Source: Viscum album (Eukaryota; Streptophyta; Magnoliopsida; Santalales; Viscaceae). Taken from it: DNA of 64,000 nucleotides. The notes under the pieces were generated by a model. The model saw only the letters and a list, made by a program, of their open reading frames with translations, was not told the origin of the DNA and did not search any database. Below, in pieces: positions 12,591 to 23,209 of this stretch. The stretch lies in contig OY728152.1 of assembly GCA_963277665.1 (NCBI GenBank), forward strand, positions 1,190,414,357 to 1,190,478,356, given 5' to 3'. The first letter of the stretch is position 1. Each line of letters begins with the position of its first letter. Made by a program: the position numbers and the translations under genes.

Positions 12591-12619
12591 AATAGCTTGT
12601 CCCTGAGCTACTCTAAGAA

Positions 12620-13200
12620 TCATTATGGGGTCTTTAAGAACAAGTCTAGACACTATGTTCGTATACCAAACTCCCTCTCCCATGTCTCCACCCAAACTCA
12701 CCCATGTTGCCACTACACTCAAACCAATGGTATAGTCCTACCCTGAAAATATCTCTCACTATGATCCACAACCCATATTGGATATTCCTCAAAAGAAATA
12801 TCAGCACAAAGCTTGATCTCTACCACTTATATCACATGGTAAGGGTCTAGATGATATCTTTGAAGATGTTACATGTGAAATACATCATTCATGGAACTAT
12901 AGCATACTAGAAGGACTAAATGGTACGCCACTGGACTAACCCTTGTCGTTATCTCAAACTGCCCGAAAAAACATAGGTGTTAGTTTTCCCACTTTCATGA
13001 TATGGTGTTTCCCAAATATAATAGATGCCTAAATGAAAACATGATGAACAAACTTGAATTGTGGAGGTTGTATCTGATGTTAAACATATGATTTCTTCCC
13101 GCTCTTCGCGGTCACTAACTATTGACTGGTCAACTGAACTTGTTCAAATGTCTCTTGCACGATATTAGACCCTACGAGCGTTGAATCACCTATTTCCATC
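12620..13200 (-). pseudogene. Element B integrase C-terminus and chromodomain-like tail
   Basis: The minus strand near 12900-12650 shows NDVFHV, then HLQRYHLDPYHVI, then a segment with TIPLV and WQHG, and finally VETWERESVYEHSV. This is the GPY/F-region end and tail seen more completely in D (WQHGNLQESTWERE, near 45240). In-frame stops are frequent. Such tails in chromoviruses help direct integration to heterochromatin; here none can be functional. Confidence 0.6.
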
Positions 13201-13429
13201 CAGAAAAGAGGTGAATGACATTCCCTTAAATACAAATCCTATAAGGGTTACATTTGGATATATTCATAGAATCTATGATTATATGCAAACTCCATGGGTG
13301 CCATATGTTTCTCCCATGAACCAAAAAAATCCAGAACACATGCTCATAACATATCCTCCATAACTTGAATAGTCTGGTCTGGTTGGCCATCGGTATGAAG
13401 ATGATAAGATGTTCTCAAAATAACCTTAA

Positions 13430-14021
13430 ATACTATATCCTTCTAAATAACCTTATATAAACACGATAAGAAACAAGTATCTCTATCAGAAACGACACTC
13501 CTCAAAACCTCGTGAAAACATACTACCCCGCGCATGTAAAGACTTCCTAGATCATTAGTTGTGAAGGTCTCCCTGATAGGTATGAAGTGGGAAACATTCT
13601 TCATTTGATCCATAATTACCCATAAATCATCATTCATATGGGTTTTCTTGGGTAATCCTGTCATAACATCCATATTAACATCATTCCATTTCCACTTAGG
13701 AATTGAAAATGGTAGCAAAATCCCAACTGGTCTCTAATGTTTGACTTTAACCAGCTGACAAGTGAAGAATATAGCCATGAATCCTACCACCTACTTATTA
13801 ATTATGAACCACAAATACTATCTATGGAGAACATGATACATCTTTGTCAATCCAGGATGTATCGCCCATCTAAAATCATGAAACTCCCTCATCAGCTCCT
13901 CGCATAAGCCCATAGGAACCCATACTTGGCCATAGAAAAGATGATAATTTTCACTACTAAGAGACCATCCTAATGGTGTCTCCCCACCATATAAGTTGTA
14001 TCTTAGAACTAATCCCTCCAA
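13430..14021 (-). pseudogene. Element B integrase
   Basis: The zinc-binding domain is in the open stretch 14021-13818: VWVPMGLCEELMREFHD then HPGLTKMYHVLHR, keeping both histidines of the HHCC motif. The core is in 13718-13443: IPKWKWNDVNMDVMTGLPKK, with the first catalytic aspartate, then WVIMDQMKNVSHFIPIRE, and VVSDRDTCF with the second. The glutamate block lies beyond the next stop. At least two stops and a shift break the protein. Confidence 0.8.
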
Positions 14022-14099
14022 ATCAGATAACTTCTTGGTCTTAATTTAGTCCAAAAGAATGAGTATAATAGATGACGAAGTCAGAGCTACTCATCCTTG

Positions 14100-14800
14100 A
14101 GACTCCTAAACATCTAGATGTATGACTACAAAGAGAGACATTATCTACCACTAATTGTAAGACTCTCATACTTCCTCTTTCTATGTATTTTGGCACAATG
14201 CATTGGCAATTATTTTTCCCTTTCATGGTGTATAATCCAAATCAAAGTCAAAAAACTGCATATAATCGACCCACCTCCTCTAGTGAAGGTTTGGAACTTG
14301 CTTAGAAAATATGTACTTGAGGCTCTTATGGTCTATGTATACCATGAACCTCTCACCCATGAGATAGTGTCTCCAACATCTTAGGGAATGTACCACTACT
14401 TTTAAATCTAGATTTTGATTAGGTTAATTCCTCTCATGTGGTCTCAGCTACCTAGAGTCATAAGTAACCACTTAATCCTTCTGCGTCATAAATACTCCTA
14501 GTCATACTCTGGATGCATTAGAGTACACAGTATATGATTTACTAGGAACAGGTAAAGTGATGAAAGGTGTTGAGGTCATTCTTCTTTTCAGCTCTTGAAA
14601 ATCTCTCTCGCAATCGTTAAACCAAAAAAACTTCACCCCTTTCTTGGTCATCCCAGACATCGATGCTACCAAATGGGAAAAATCCTAGATAAATAACTGA
14701 TAATAACCTACCAAAATTAGAAATATATGAATCTAGAATATGTTATTGGGTTGTTCCAAAGATACTACGGATACAACTTTCTATGGTTCCACTGACACTC
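14100..14800 (-). pseudogene. Element B RNase H and RT connection
   Basis: The minus strand between integrase and RT has the length and position of the RT connection and RNase H, with short matches and many stops. Identification rests mainly on synteny with D and F. Confidence 0.5.
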
Positions 14801-14849
14801 CTTCCTCTGAGATGACATGGCCCAAGAATTGCACCTTATTAATCCAGAA

Positions 14850-15430
14850 ATTGCATTTGGTTAGATTAGTGTAAATCTGATGATCTCTCAATGTACTCAT
14901 GATGATGTCAAGATGTTGGGAATGATCATCTGCTGACTAGGAGTACACTAAGATATCATAGAAAAAAACACCATAATTCAATCTAGAAAATGATTAAATA
15001 TCTAATTCATCAAGGTCATGAATACCTCTGGTGTGTTGGTCAAACCAAACGGCATCACTATGAACTCATACAAATCATACCTTCTTATAAAAGAGGTATG
15101 GGTCATGTATGTTGATCTCACCCTTAATTGGTGGTAACCTGGTCTCAAATTGATCTTAGATAAGATCTTATAACCCCTCAACTAATCGAAAAGATCATCA
15201 ATGTGAATAAGAGGATATCGGTTCTTGACCATCATCTAGTTTAACCTCTTATAATCCATATATAAGAGAAAAGACCCATCAGTCTTATTTGTGAAGCAAA
15301 TTGGAGAACCCCAAGGAGATATACTAGTCCATATAAATACATTAGATTCTAGATCTTCCAACTAAACTTTCAAATCCCAAAGATCTACTGGTTCCAGTCT
15401 GTAAGGCGGGGTAGAAACTAGCTCTACTCC
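14850..15430 (-). pseudogene. Element B reverse transcriptase
   Basis: The minus strand shows, in order, SPWGSPICF (near 15310), MDYKRLN, NRYPLIHIDDLFD, then SKINLRPGYHQLRV (near 15130), YEFIVMPFGLTNTPEVFMTL (near 15060) and a shifted remnant of the FIDD catalytic block with one aspartate lost (near 14960). These are the fingers, palm and active-site blocks of gypsy RT. Multiple stops and at least one shift; inactive. Confidence 0.8.
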
Positions 15431-15559
15431 TGACACCAACTCGATCATGAACTTGATCTCTTGCTCAAGTGGTAAGCCATAGAACTTATCTGGGAAAACA
15501 TACTGAAAATATTCTACAACTAGAGGAAAATAATCATACTAAATTCCATTATCATCTAG

Positions 15560-15990
15560 ATAAATACGATCTATCTAATCCATGAGACAATCCAATATTC
15601 ACTAAATTGGTTCTACTCAACCAGCCTAAAGATCCCACTCATCTCGGTGAAAATAGATACCTCCTTCAGGAAATATGAAGGTAACTCTCCTCTGATAACA
15701 ATCGATATGATCTTGATATAGAAATAACCAATCCATAAAAAGAATCAAATCAAATCCTATCATTTCTAGCATGAACAGTTCCCAAAAGAAACGGTAACCA
15801 CCAAACTCCAAAGAACACGCCTTGCAATGTTTGAAATTCACTAACCACACTCCCAATGGTGTGTCGATGGTCAAAGCACCATCCAAGATTTCCACATCCA
15901 AGACCATTTTTTTCAAAAATAGTAAATAGAAAAGAATTTAATACTCATGTATCAAACAAAAAACTAAGGTTTATGATACAAGAATCGTAC
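15560..15990 (-). pseudogene. Element B aspartic protease
   Basis: An open stretch 15916-15626 carries TPLGVWLVNF, then CSLEFGG, then LEMIGFDLILFMDWL (normally FDVILGMDWL) and HIDCYQRRVTF. This is the body of a gypsy protease. Just upstream (near 15955) the catalytic D-T-G triad reads D-T-stop, so the active site is gone. Retroviral-type proteases of this family cut the Gag-Pol polyprotein. Confidence 0.75.
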
Positions 15991-16219
15991 CTATGATGGT
16001 AGAAAATCTTATATCCATGATTGTTGGAGTAATCTGCATAACATGAATTTGACTTGTCCCTCTGACCTGGGCTCCAGTATGACTACCCTAGGATATTTTC
16101 CCTACTTTGTACTTCTACTCTTGAAATGGGGTACCACACCTCGGGCCTTTTCCTAAACAACCAATGTAACTTCAGCTACCAAACTTCTCCGGGGTAGTTG
16201 AGCCCCTTCCCAACTTAGG
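15991..16219 (-). pseudogene. Element B gag C-terminal remnant
   Basis: The minus strand between the protease and the insertion point of solo LTR G. It continues the gag reading region whose upstream part lies at 28878-29881, now 12.7 kb away because G and C landed here. A zinc knuckle could not be read with confidence. Confidence 0.45.
16215..16219. repeat. Target duplication of solo LTR G (left)
   Basis: TTAGG; the other flank is TCAGG at 28878-28882, four of five identical and differing by one C/T. Confidence 0.6.
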
Positions 16220-17525
16220 TGTAACGACCCAAACTTTTATTATTGAAAATTATCCTGATCTAATAAATTGTATTATTGTTTAAAATGGTTGTATAAAATA
16301 TTCACTTCCTTGGTTTTATGTTTTTGGATTTCCAAATACCATTAATAATTTTTACCGTTGCTAATATAGTTATTGAACAGTGATCACGTGATTAGTATAA
16401 ATATAGGGATTTAACAAATCCAATTTACTTAGAAAAAGGAAGTGATGACCTCATACAGTAGAATGTCTCCATACGAATCCCATTTTTTGGATCTCATAAA
16501 GGATGTGGTGTCACTAGGCTTCACTCTTGACCAATCCCAATCTGAGCTACAACACGTTAAGCTTGAACAGAATCGCCTACGGGAGAAGTGTAATTTAATA
16601 GAGATTACCACCCGAGTGATGTTATCTGAGCCACCCCAGGAGTCTGTCACCATCTCACACCTTAACCTTTGGTCATATGAGGGTGTTATAAGGGGATATG
16701 TAACAAGACCCTATCACCATGATTGTGTGCTTTATTTTTTTGAATATATATTTATTTTGTAAACAGTTTTTAAAGCACAAAAAGTATTTTTAGTTATTAT
16801 TCAATTAAGAAATCTATTTTGATGAATTAATGAATTTTAAAATTAAATAATATTGTAATAAAATATTATTACTAAATTACTTTTTATTAAATATAAATTA
16901 TTTTATAATTTTTATGAATACAATTTTAATTTTTATTAAGGTTTGAAAGTTGTTTTTGTCAAAACCCATGAATTTTCAATAAATGTTAATTTTTATTTTA
17001 AAAGTAAAAATTCACATATTTAAAAAATTATTTAGATAAAATGAATATTATTTTTGGATTTAGGATTTCAAAATTTTCTAATAGTGAATTTTTCATAATT
17101 TTTTGAGACAGCCGAATTTTGGGGTTAAAATTAAATATCGTTAAATATATAATGTGTTTTATGACATCATAATGACCCAATAGTGATGTAATAAAATACT
17201 ATAAATGGTTGGTTTGGACAATATATGTTTTACCTTTAAAATAATGTGATTTTAGATTTGTTTGATTTATTTTACAAAGCCTTAGTGGACCCTCTAAGAC
17301 TTATAAAATATTTTAACTTTTTAAAATGTTTTCCTTGAGAGTGTGACTCACCTCCATATAAGAAAGCCTAATATTTTAATAAGTTAGATCATTGATCTTA
17401 TAAAATAATTTTTTCTACTCCCCTTTGGCAAAAACCATGTGAAAACCATGGTTTGGTTTGTGGTTTTGATTAGTTTAATGTGTAGTGTCCAAAACCTAAA
17501 TAATAAAAAATTCTCTCTCCTTTCC

Positions 17526-17533
17526 TATATAAA
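17526..17533 (+). promoter_or_regulatory. TATA box of solo LTR G
   Basis: TATATAAA followed by a C/T-rich stretch and, near 17683, a splice-donor-like AAGTAAGGTATTT. This arrangement is typical of the U3/R border in plant LTRs. Confidence 0.45.
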
Positions 17534-18240
17534 CCCACTAAATCTCCCATTCCTCTTCACTAAAAACCTTTGGAGCTCTACCAAACTCTTCCCTAATCTC
17601 TCTATAATCCTCCCAAGGCACCCCCAAAATCCCAAGAATCCTCTCTCAAGTCTCTCCCAAGCCTTTGGGATCACACTTCCAAGTAAGGTATTTCTTTCTT
17701 TCTCATTTTTGTTCAAATTTCTTTATGCTATTATACCCTTTTATTTTCAATTACAAATTTTGGGGTGTGATTTCACACCTACCCCATAATTCCCTCATTA
17801 TTTTTGAATGATGGGAGACCTCTTTCTATCTCATTAATTCCTCTCATGTACACCTGTTACCATGCACAAATTCCATAAGGAATTTCTCTCTCCTCATTTA
17901 CATTTAAGCAATTATTTTATATTATGCATCTAAATTACTTTATGTATGTTGGGATATTATGTCCCATGACTCCATTACTGTCCATTTCATGTTTAAATGA
18001 TTAGATACCCTTTTCTCTCTCATCAACCCATTTTATGATTTCTTTACACCATACCCATTTCTCTATCAAGGGTATTCACCTTTGTTTGACTCACCTGTTT
18101 TGATAATCCCAAATCATGTTTCATTTATATGAAAATCATGTTTCATTAGTTTTTATAGTTTTTATCATGTAACAATTATGTATTTTCAATCTCACTAATT
18201 TCTTGATCAAGTTTACAGTGTAAAAGTTTCTAAGTAAAAA

Positions 18241-18445
18241 TTTATCGATAAAGGTTTCCGATAAAGGTTACCGATAAAGGTTACCGATAGAGGTTACTAA
18301 TAGAGGTTACCGATAGAGGTTACCGATAGACGTTACCAATAGAGGTTACCACTAGAAGGTTACCACTGAGGAACCTTACCACTGAGTTATCAATGCGAGC
18401 GAGTTCACCACTACGATTTTATCACTCAAAGGCTATTATTGTAGA
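18241..18445 (+). repeat. LTR minisatellite, unit near GGTTACCGATAGA
   Basis: About 13-bp units with drifting sequence (GGTTACCGATAAA, GGTTACCGATAGA, then looser variants). The counterpart in the 3' LTR is at 26546-26900 and is longer. Confidence 0.85.
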
Positions 18446-18764
18446 GTTACCTCTAGAGGTAACTACTATATGGTTACAGATGGGAAGCCTACCGATGAAT
18501 CCTACCGTTGAGAAGGCTATAGCTACCAGTCTACCGATACCTATACCCTTCTACTCTATACTGTTTCAATTTTCTTGAGATTATTCTAATGGTCATATTT
18601 GGTAAATTTAATGCTTCTTAAATTAATTAATAATGATTGTGTACATATCTGGAGACCGTATCTGGAGACAGTACGAGGTATAAGGAAGACTGCATGTGGT
18701 TTTATCATTCCTACTATCGGACCTCAATAATATAAAATAGAATAAAATATAGAGCAAAAAGTGA

Positions 18765-18772
18765 TATAAATA
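18765..18772 (+). promoter_or_regulatory. TATA box candidate of Sirevirus 5' LTR
   Basis: TATAAATA within GTGATATAAATACAGG. In the 3' LTR the same position reads TATACATA, a changed base. Confidence 0.4.
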
Positions 18773-19362
18773 CAGGCTGAGAGACATTACATGAAGATAT
18801 GTAGAACAAAGAAAACACCAGCACGTACTCTGCTAACCAAAGACCTTCACGAAGATCATTTGGGTGAACAAATTAAAGACTACCTTATGTGCTTCTTCGA
18901 ATCTCTTTCATACCAAGAAGAAAAACAATTCAGTACCTAGAAGCTAGAACCTGGAGTTGCGACACTCTGTTTTGGAGACAACTTCCATAGAAGGAATAAA
19001 ACTACAATTTCTTCACTCCAAGGATTCAAGAACTGAACTGAAAACACATAGAGCCTTCTAAACTCAATCTTTATAACATTATCTCTATTGTGTCATTTTT
19101 CTTACATTTCTGAGCAGTGTGTTTGTTTTTCACACACACACTATCTCCTATGCATAAACTGGAGGATACTAAAAATACTCATGCCAAACATTACTTACAC
19201 TCTTGTTTACCACATATAACTGTAGAAGAGGTCGTGTGTGGTTTGGTTGTTTGTTTTTCCCACGAAGAACTGTGGTAGAGGTTGTGATACCTGGACAGTT
19301 TGTGAAAACTATTGTAAAGACCGAAAAAGGTTGTGTATAAATTTTATTGTTAATATAAATTT

Positions 19363-19385
19363 CTTGGTGACTGGTGATCACCAAG
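19363..19385. other. Hairpin in Sirevirus LTR
   Basis: CTTGGTGA and TCACCAAG, perfect 8-bp arms around a 7-base loop. The 3' LTR retains it with one arm mutated (near 27757). Confidence 0.6.
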
Positions 19386-19927
19386 TGGAGAGGATTAAGT
19401 CTCGGCTTGATATTGAACCTCTTGTTTAACTCTGTTGTGTACTTTGTTCTGTAATACTCTATTTTTCTATTTTCCACTGGTTATAATTTCAAAAATAGAA
19501 AACGGTTTTACATTAACTCTGATAGTTAGTTTTGGTCAGTGTGTATATGTGTTTAATTCAGTAAACATGTTTCAAAAGATGGATAAGTGTTTTACACTGA
19601 TTCAACTGAGAACTAATCAACCTTTTAGAAACTTTTTGACCAATTGAACATTTATATCTCTACTTCCTTAATTAACTGGGATATTTCAAATTGGGGGATT
19701 TTTATTAAAAAAAAATTTAACAGAAATTTTAAGTAGGAACTCAACTCACCCCCCTCTTGATTTTCTACCCTAACCAACATTTCTTTTCATAGGTTTGCTT
19801 ATTGCTACCATCAGAACTATTTTTCAAGCTTTTCAAATTCTTTATCAACTGTTATTTTAGTTGTATATTAAAGATCTTAAAATTTATGTCATATCTAAAT
19901 TTCCAGTTCTTTAAATTCTAATTATAT

Positions 19928-20820
19928 ATGGATAACCGAGTTGAGGGTGCAGCTACTAACAGGACAAATTTCTTTAGTGGTAATAACTATGCTAAGTGGA
20001 AATTGAAAATGAAAATGTATCAAGAAAGCATGGGTCCTGAAATTTGGGACACAATTGATGAACAACATGAATTACCTGCTACTGCTAGGGATACATGGTC
20101 TCAGTTGACTAAAGGTACATATAATAATAACTATAATGCAATGAATGCATTGTACTATTCTCTAGGTGATGAATAATTCAATAGAATATCTACTTGTAAA
20201 ACTGCATATAAAATTTGGGATACGTTTGCTATTTCCCATGAGGGAACAACCAATGTTAAAGAAATGAGATTAAATACTTATACTATTAAATATGATAATT
20301 TTAAAATGAATACTAATGAACCTATATCTGAAATGTATCTCAGAATCAATGGAATAGTAAATACCATGAATTTTCTTGGGAAACCAGTGGACAAAAAGGA
20401 TCAGATTATGTGATTGCTTTGATGCCTACCTGATAGATGAAGAGGAACTTCTGAATCTATCTAAGAATCATGTGACATAAGTAAGATACCAATGAAGGAA
20501 ATAATTGGAAAACTTATGATGTATGAATAAGAGCTTAAGGTGAATCAATAAGTAAATAAAGAACCAAGAAAGAAATCTGTATCATTCAAGACTGCTACCT
20601 TAAAGAGAAAAGACAAGGAAAAGGTTCAAGTTCCTATAGACAGTTCCACTAGTGAAGATTCAGATTCTGAAAGTGATGATGAGATGGATCATCTTGCTAG
20701 AAGATTCAAAAAGTTATACTGAAATAATAAGTTCCTTATAAATTCAAACTATAAAGGAATGTATGATAGTAGAGGACAATGGAAAAAATGATAGAAAATA
20801 GAATAAAAACACAAATGAGA
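19928..20820 (+). pseudogene. Sirevirus C gag
   Basis: The first 82 codons are open: near residue 13 comes NFFSGNNYAKWKLKMKMYQE, the usual copia gag opening, followed by W-D-T-I. The same frame continues after stop 20174-20176 with AYKIWDTF and EMRLNTYTIKYDNFKM, then PMKEIIGKLMMYE, typical of copia capsid domains. At least eight internal stops (TAA or TGA) interrupt it, and a +1 shift lies near 20800 before the zinc knuckle. Capsid function is lost. Confidence 0.82.
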
Positions 20821-20825
20821 TAGTC

Positions 20826-20867
20826 TGTTATGAGTGTAAACAAAAAGGTCATGTGAATGCTGATTTC
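20826..20867 (+). pseudogene. Gag zinc knuckle of Sirevirus C, last cysteine lost
   Basis: CYECKQKGHVNADF fits C-X2-C-X4-H-X4-C except that the final Cys is Phe. Zinc knuckles bind genomic RNA during packaging; this one should not fold normally. Confidence 0.75.
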
Positions 20868-21640
20868 CCCAAGCTGAAATTTAAGAAGAAATATGAAGAC
20901 AAGGGAAAGGGATATAAAAAGGATATAAAAGATACCTGGAGTGCTTTAGAATATAGCTCCATTGAATCTGGAACTTTTAATATTTAAAAGAACAATCATG
21001 CAAACCTATGTTTCATCATAGAAACATCTGAGGTAACACCTAATTCTCCTACACATAATACTTACTATTCTGGGAATGAAAGTGAATCAAATAATTATGA
21101 AAATATGAATAAGGATGAACTATTTTAATACTATGTAATTATTGAGGATACCTTTAATGAACTCAAGGATAAATATAAATCATTGAAAATACAACATGCT
21201 TTAAATTCCAATTATAAGTTTGATTTGGATATTGAAAAAGAAAAATTTTCTCAGCTGTTAAAAGAAAATATTGAACTTAAATTATCAAATGAACAATTAA
21301 AAAGAGATCTTGATAAGTTTAATGCTGGTAGAGATATATTGACCCAGTTTCTAGGGAAAAAATTACTCCAAAATACACAACTGGTCTGGGATATCAACCA
21401 GGACATAGAAGGATTATTAAGAACAAATTTGTTCAAAAATATGGACAATTCACTACTAGTTCAAGTTCAGGATAATCTCTTGAAAAATAATTTTATAAAA
21501 TACCTAACAAAGTGTTTATGTCACAAAACATTTCTGTTGATTATAGGAAACTTATAAGACAAATATGGGTTCCTAAAGATTTACTTTCTAACCTCTCTAG
21601 ACCCAAGAAAATCTGGGTACCAAAGTTACCCTATGTTTAA
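20868..21640 (+). pseudogene. Sirevirus C gag-protease linker, coiled-coil rich
   Basis: After the knuckle the frame runs through a lysine-rich patch and two TAA stops to the open stretch 21183-21557, which is rich in heptad-like Leu/Ile/Asn and charged residues (KFSQLLKENIELKLSNEQL). A long coiled-coil linker between gag and protease is common in Sireviruses. A frame change follows near 21560, where IWVPKDLLS and KIWVPK occur. Confidence 0.6.
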
Positions 21641-21646
21641 TCTATT

Positions 21647-21955
21647 TTGCAGGAAAATTGTCTAAAGAGATCCTGTAAAACCCTATGGTACTTGGACAGT
21701 GTATTTTCAAGACATATGATAGGAGACTATTCATTCTTCAATATCCTAATCAAATTTTATGGTGGACATGTTACATTTGGTGATAATTCTAAGGTAAAGA
21801 TCGTCGGCTTAGGCCAAATTGGTAACCCTAATACTATATTAATTTCAAAAGTACTCTTTTTTGATGGGTTAAAGTACAATTTACATAGTATCTCTCAGTT
21901 GTGTGATGATGGTTTTAATGTTAAGTTTGAAAATGATGCATTCAACTTTTTTTAA
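21647..21955 (+). pseudogene. Sirevirus C protease
   Basis: WYLDSVFSRHMIGD (residue 12 on) matches the copia protease site WYLDSGCSRHMTGD; the aspartate and first serine remain, but the Gly-Cys after them is Val-Phe. It continues with VTFGDNSKVKIVGLGQI and LKYNLHSISQLCDDGFNV, as in copia. The frame breaks in a T run near 21946 and the pre-integrase region continues one frame over. Confidence 0.82.
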
Positions 21956-22546
21956 TTCTAAAACTGATTTAATATTCACTACTCTTAGAAATAAAAATGT
22001 ATATGTTGTTGATGTAAACTCTTTTTCCAATAAAAATGTTTCTTGTTTAAATTATTTTCATAAATAATCTTGGTTATGGAATAGAATATTAGGACACTGT
22101 AATGTGCACTCACTTAGGAAACTAACTAGGAAAGGTTTAGTTAGAGACTTACCTAAATTGGAATTCCCACTTAAAAAAGTTTTTAATCCTTATCAAAAGG
22201 GAAAACAACACAAAGTTTATTTCAAACCAAAGAAATAAGTTTCAACTTCTCAACCTCTTGAGTCGGTTCACATGGATTTTTTTGGACCATCAAGAGTTTC
22301 AAGTTTAAATGGGAAGCACTATGTCTATGTTCTTGTAGATGAGTTTTCTAGATACACTTGGGTATACATTCTAACTCACAAAATTGAAGCATGTTCTTTT
22401 TTCGTTAAATATTCCAAGTCTGTAGAAAATATTAGTGGACTTAGAATTAAGACCTTGAGAAGTGATTATGGTCATGAGTTTGAGAATTAGGAGTTTGAGT
22501 CTTTTTTCTCACATAATGGATATAATATTTTTTTCTCTACTCCTAG
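21956..22546 (+). pseudogene. Sirevirus C integrase, truncated
   Basis: The pre-integrase part has ILGHCNVHSLRKLTRKGLVR, with the two zinc histidines, but the following cysteine pair is degraded. The core (22272-22490) has MDFFGPSRVSSLNGKHYVYV, with the first catalytic Asp, and TLRSDYGHEFEN, with the second. After a TAG stop the frame reads on to FFSTPR and then breaks exactly where the minisatellite starts, so the glutamate of DD35E and everything after it is missing. Confidence 0.85.
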
Positions 22547-22990
22547 GAAACCTCACTGTTGGACCTCACTATTGGACACCTCACCGTTGGAAACCTCACT
22601 GTTGGACCTCACTGTTAGGACCCCTCACCTTTAGGACACCTCACCGCTGGACACCTTACTATTGGACCTCACTGTTAGGACACCTCCCCATTGGACACCT
22701 CACCATTAGTCCTCACCATTATGACACCTCACAATTGGACACCTCACCGTTGAACCTCACCATCAGGACACCTCACTGTTAGGACACCTAACTATTGAAC
22801 CTCACCATTAGGACACCTCACTATTGGACACATCGCTATTAGGACACATCACTATTTGGACACCTCACCGTTAGGACACCTCACTGTTGGACCTCACCAT
22901 TAGGACACCTCACCATTGGACACCTCGCCGTTGGAATTTATCGTTAGGACACCTCACCATTAGGACACCTCATTGTTGTCACCTTACCAT
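22547..22990 (+). repeat. Minisatellite, unit near TTGGACACCTCACCG
   Basis: About 440 bp of 11-16-bp units built on GGACACCTCACC(A/G)TT, with many variants. It abuts the truncated integrase directly and occupies the place where RT and RNase H should be. Confidence 0.88.
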
Positions 22991-23209
22991 TAGTCGAACT
23001 TACTGATAGGTCCTGGAGTTAGCATTTTTCTTCCAGAATCTGAAACTTTTTTTATTTTATTTATTTCGTTTACTCGATTTTTTTGTCCCTAAATGATAAA
23101 AAAAAGTGAAAGATATATTTATATCCACTTCAATCCTCTCCCTAACCTTATGCTCCCAAATCCTTAAAACTACCCTTCTGCTAAAATCCTCAAAATTCAT
23201 CAGATCACA
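22991..23209 (+). other. Leader before the env-like frame
   Basis: No copia pol sequence is visible. The stretch contains ATATATTTATATCC near 23113 (TATA-like), then a C/T-rich run, then the ATG at 23210. It could be a subgenomic promoter or merely an AT-rich spacer. Confidence 0.35.

Larger units (their letters stand above)
18083..19779 (+). repeat. Sirevirus C 5' LTR
   Basis: 1697 bp. Starts TGTTTGACTCACC (TGTTGG in the partner) and ends CTAACCAACA. Contains a 13-bp minisatellite (18241-18445), a TATA box candidate (18765) and a hairpin (19363-19385). Confidence 0.88.

Noticed and set aside
16442..16762. 106-codon frame near the start of solo LTR G
   Set aside because: Lies in LTR U3 sequence, no family resemblance, and a similar-size frame overlaps on the other strand.
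18241..18445. CRISPR-like array
   Set aside because: Units are about 13 bp with no unique spacers, lie inside a plant LTR and are duplicated in the partner LTR.
19810..19822. Sirevirus primer site at TACCATCAGAAC
   Set aside because: Only 8 of 12 bases match the tRNA-Met complement and it lies about 30 bases from the LTR, too far for a normal primer site; the true site is probably mutated beyond recognition.
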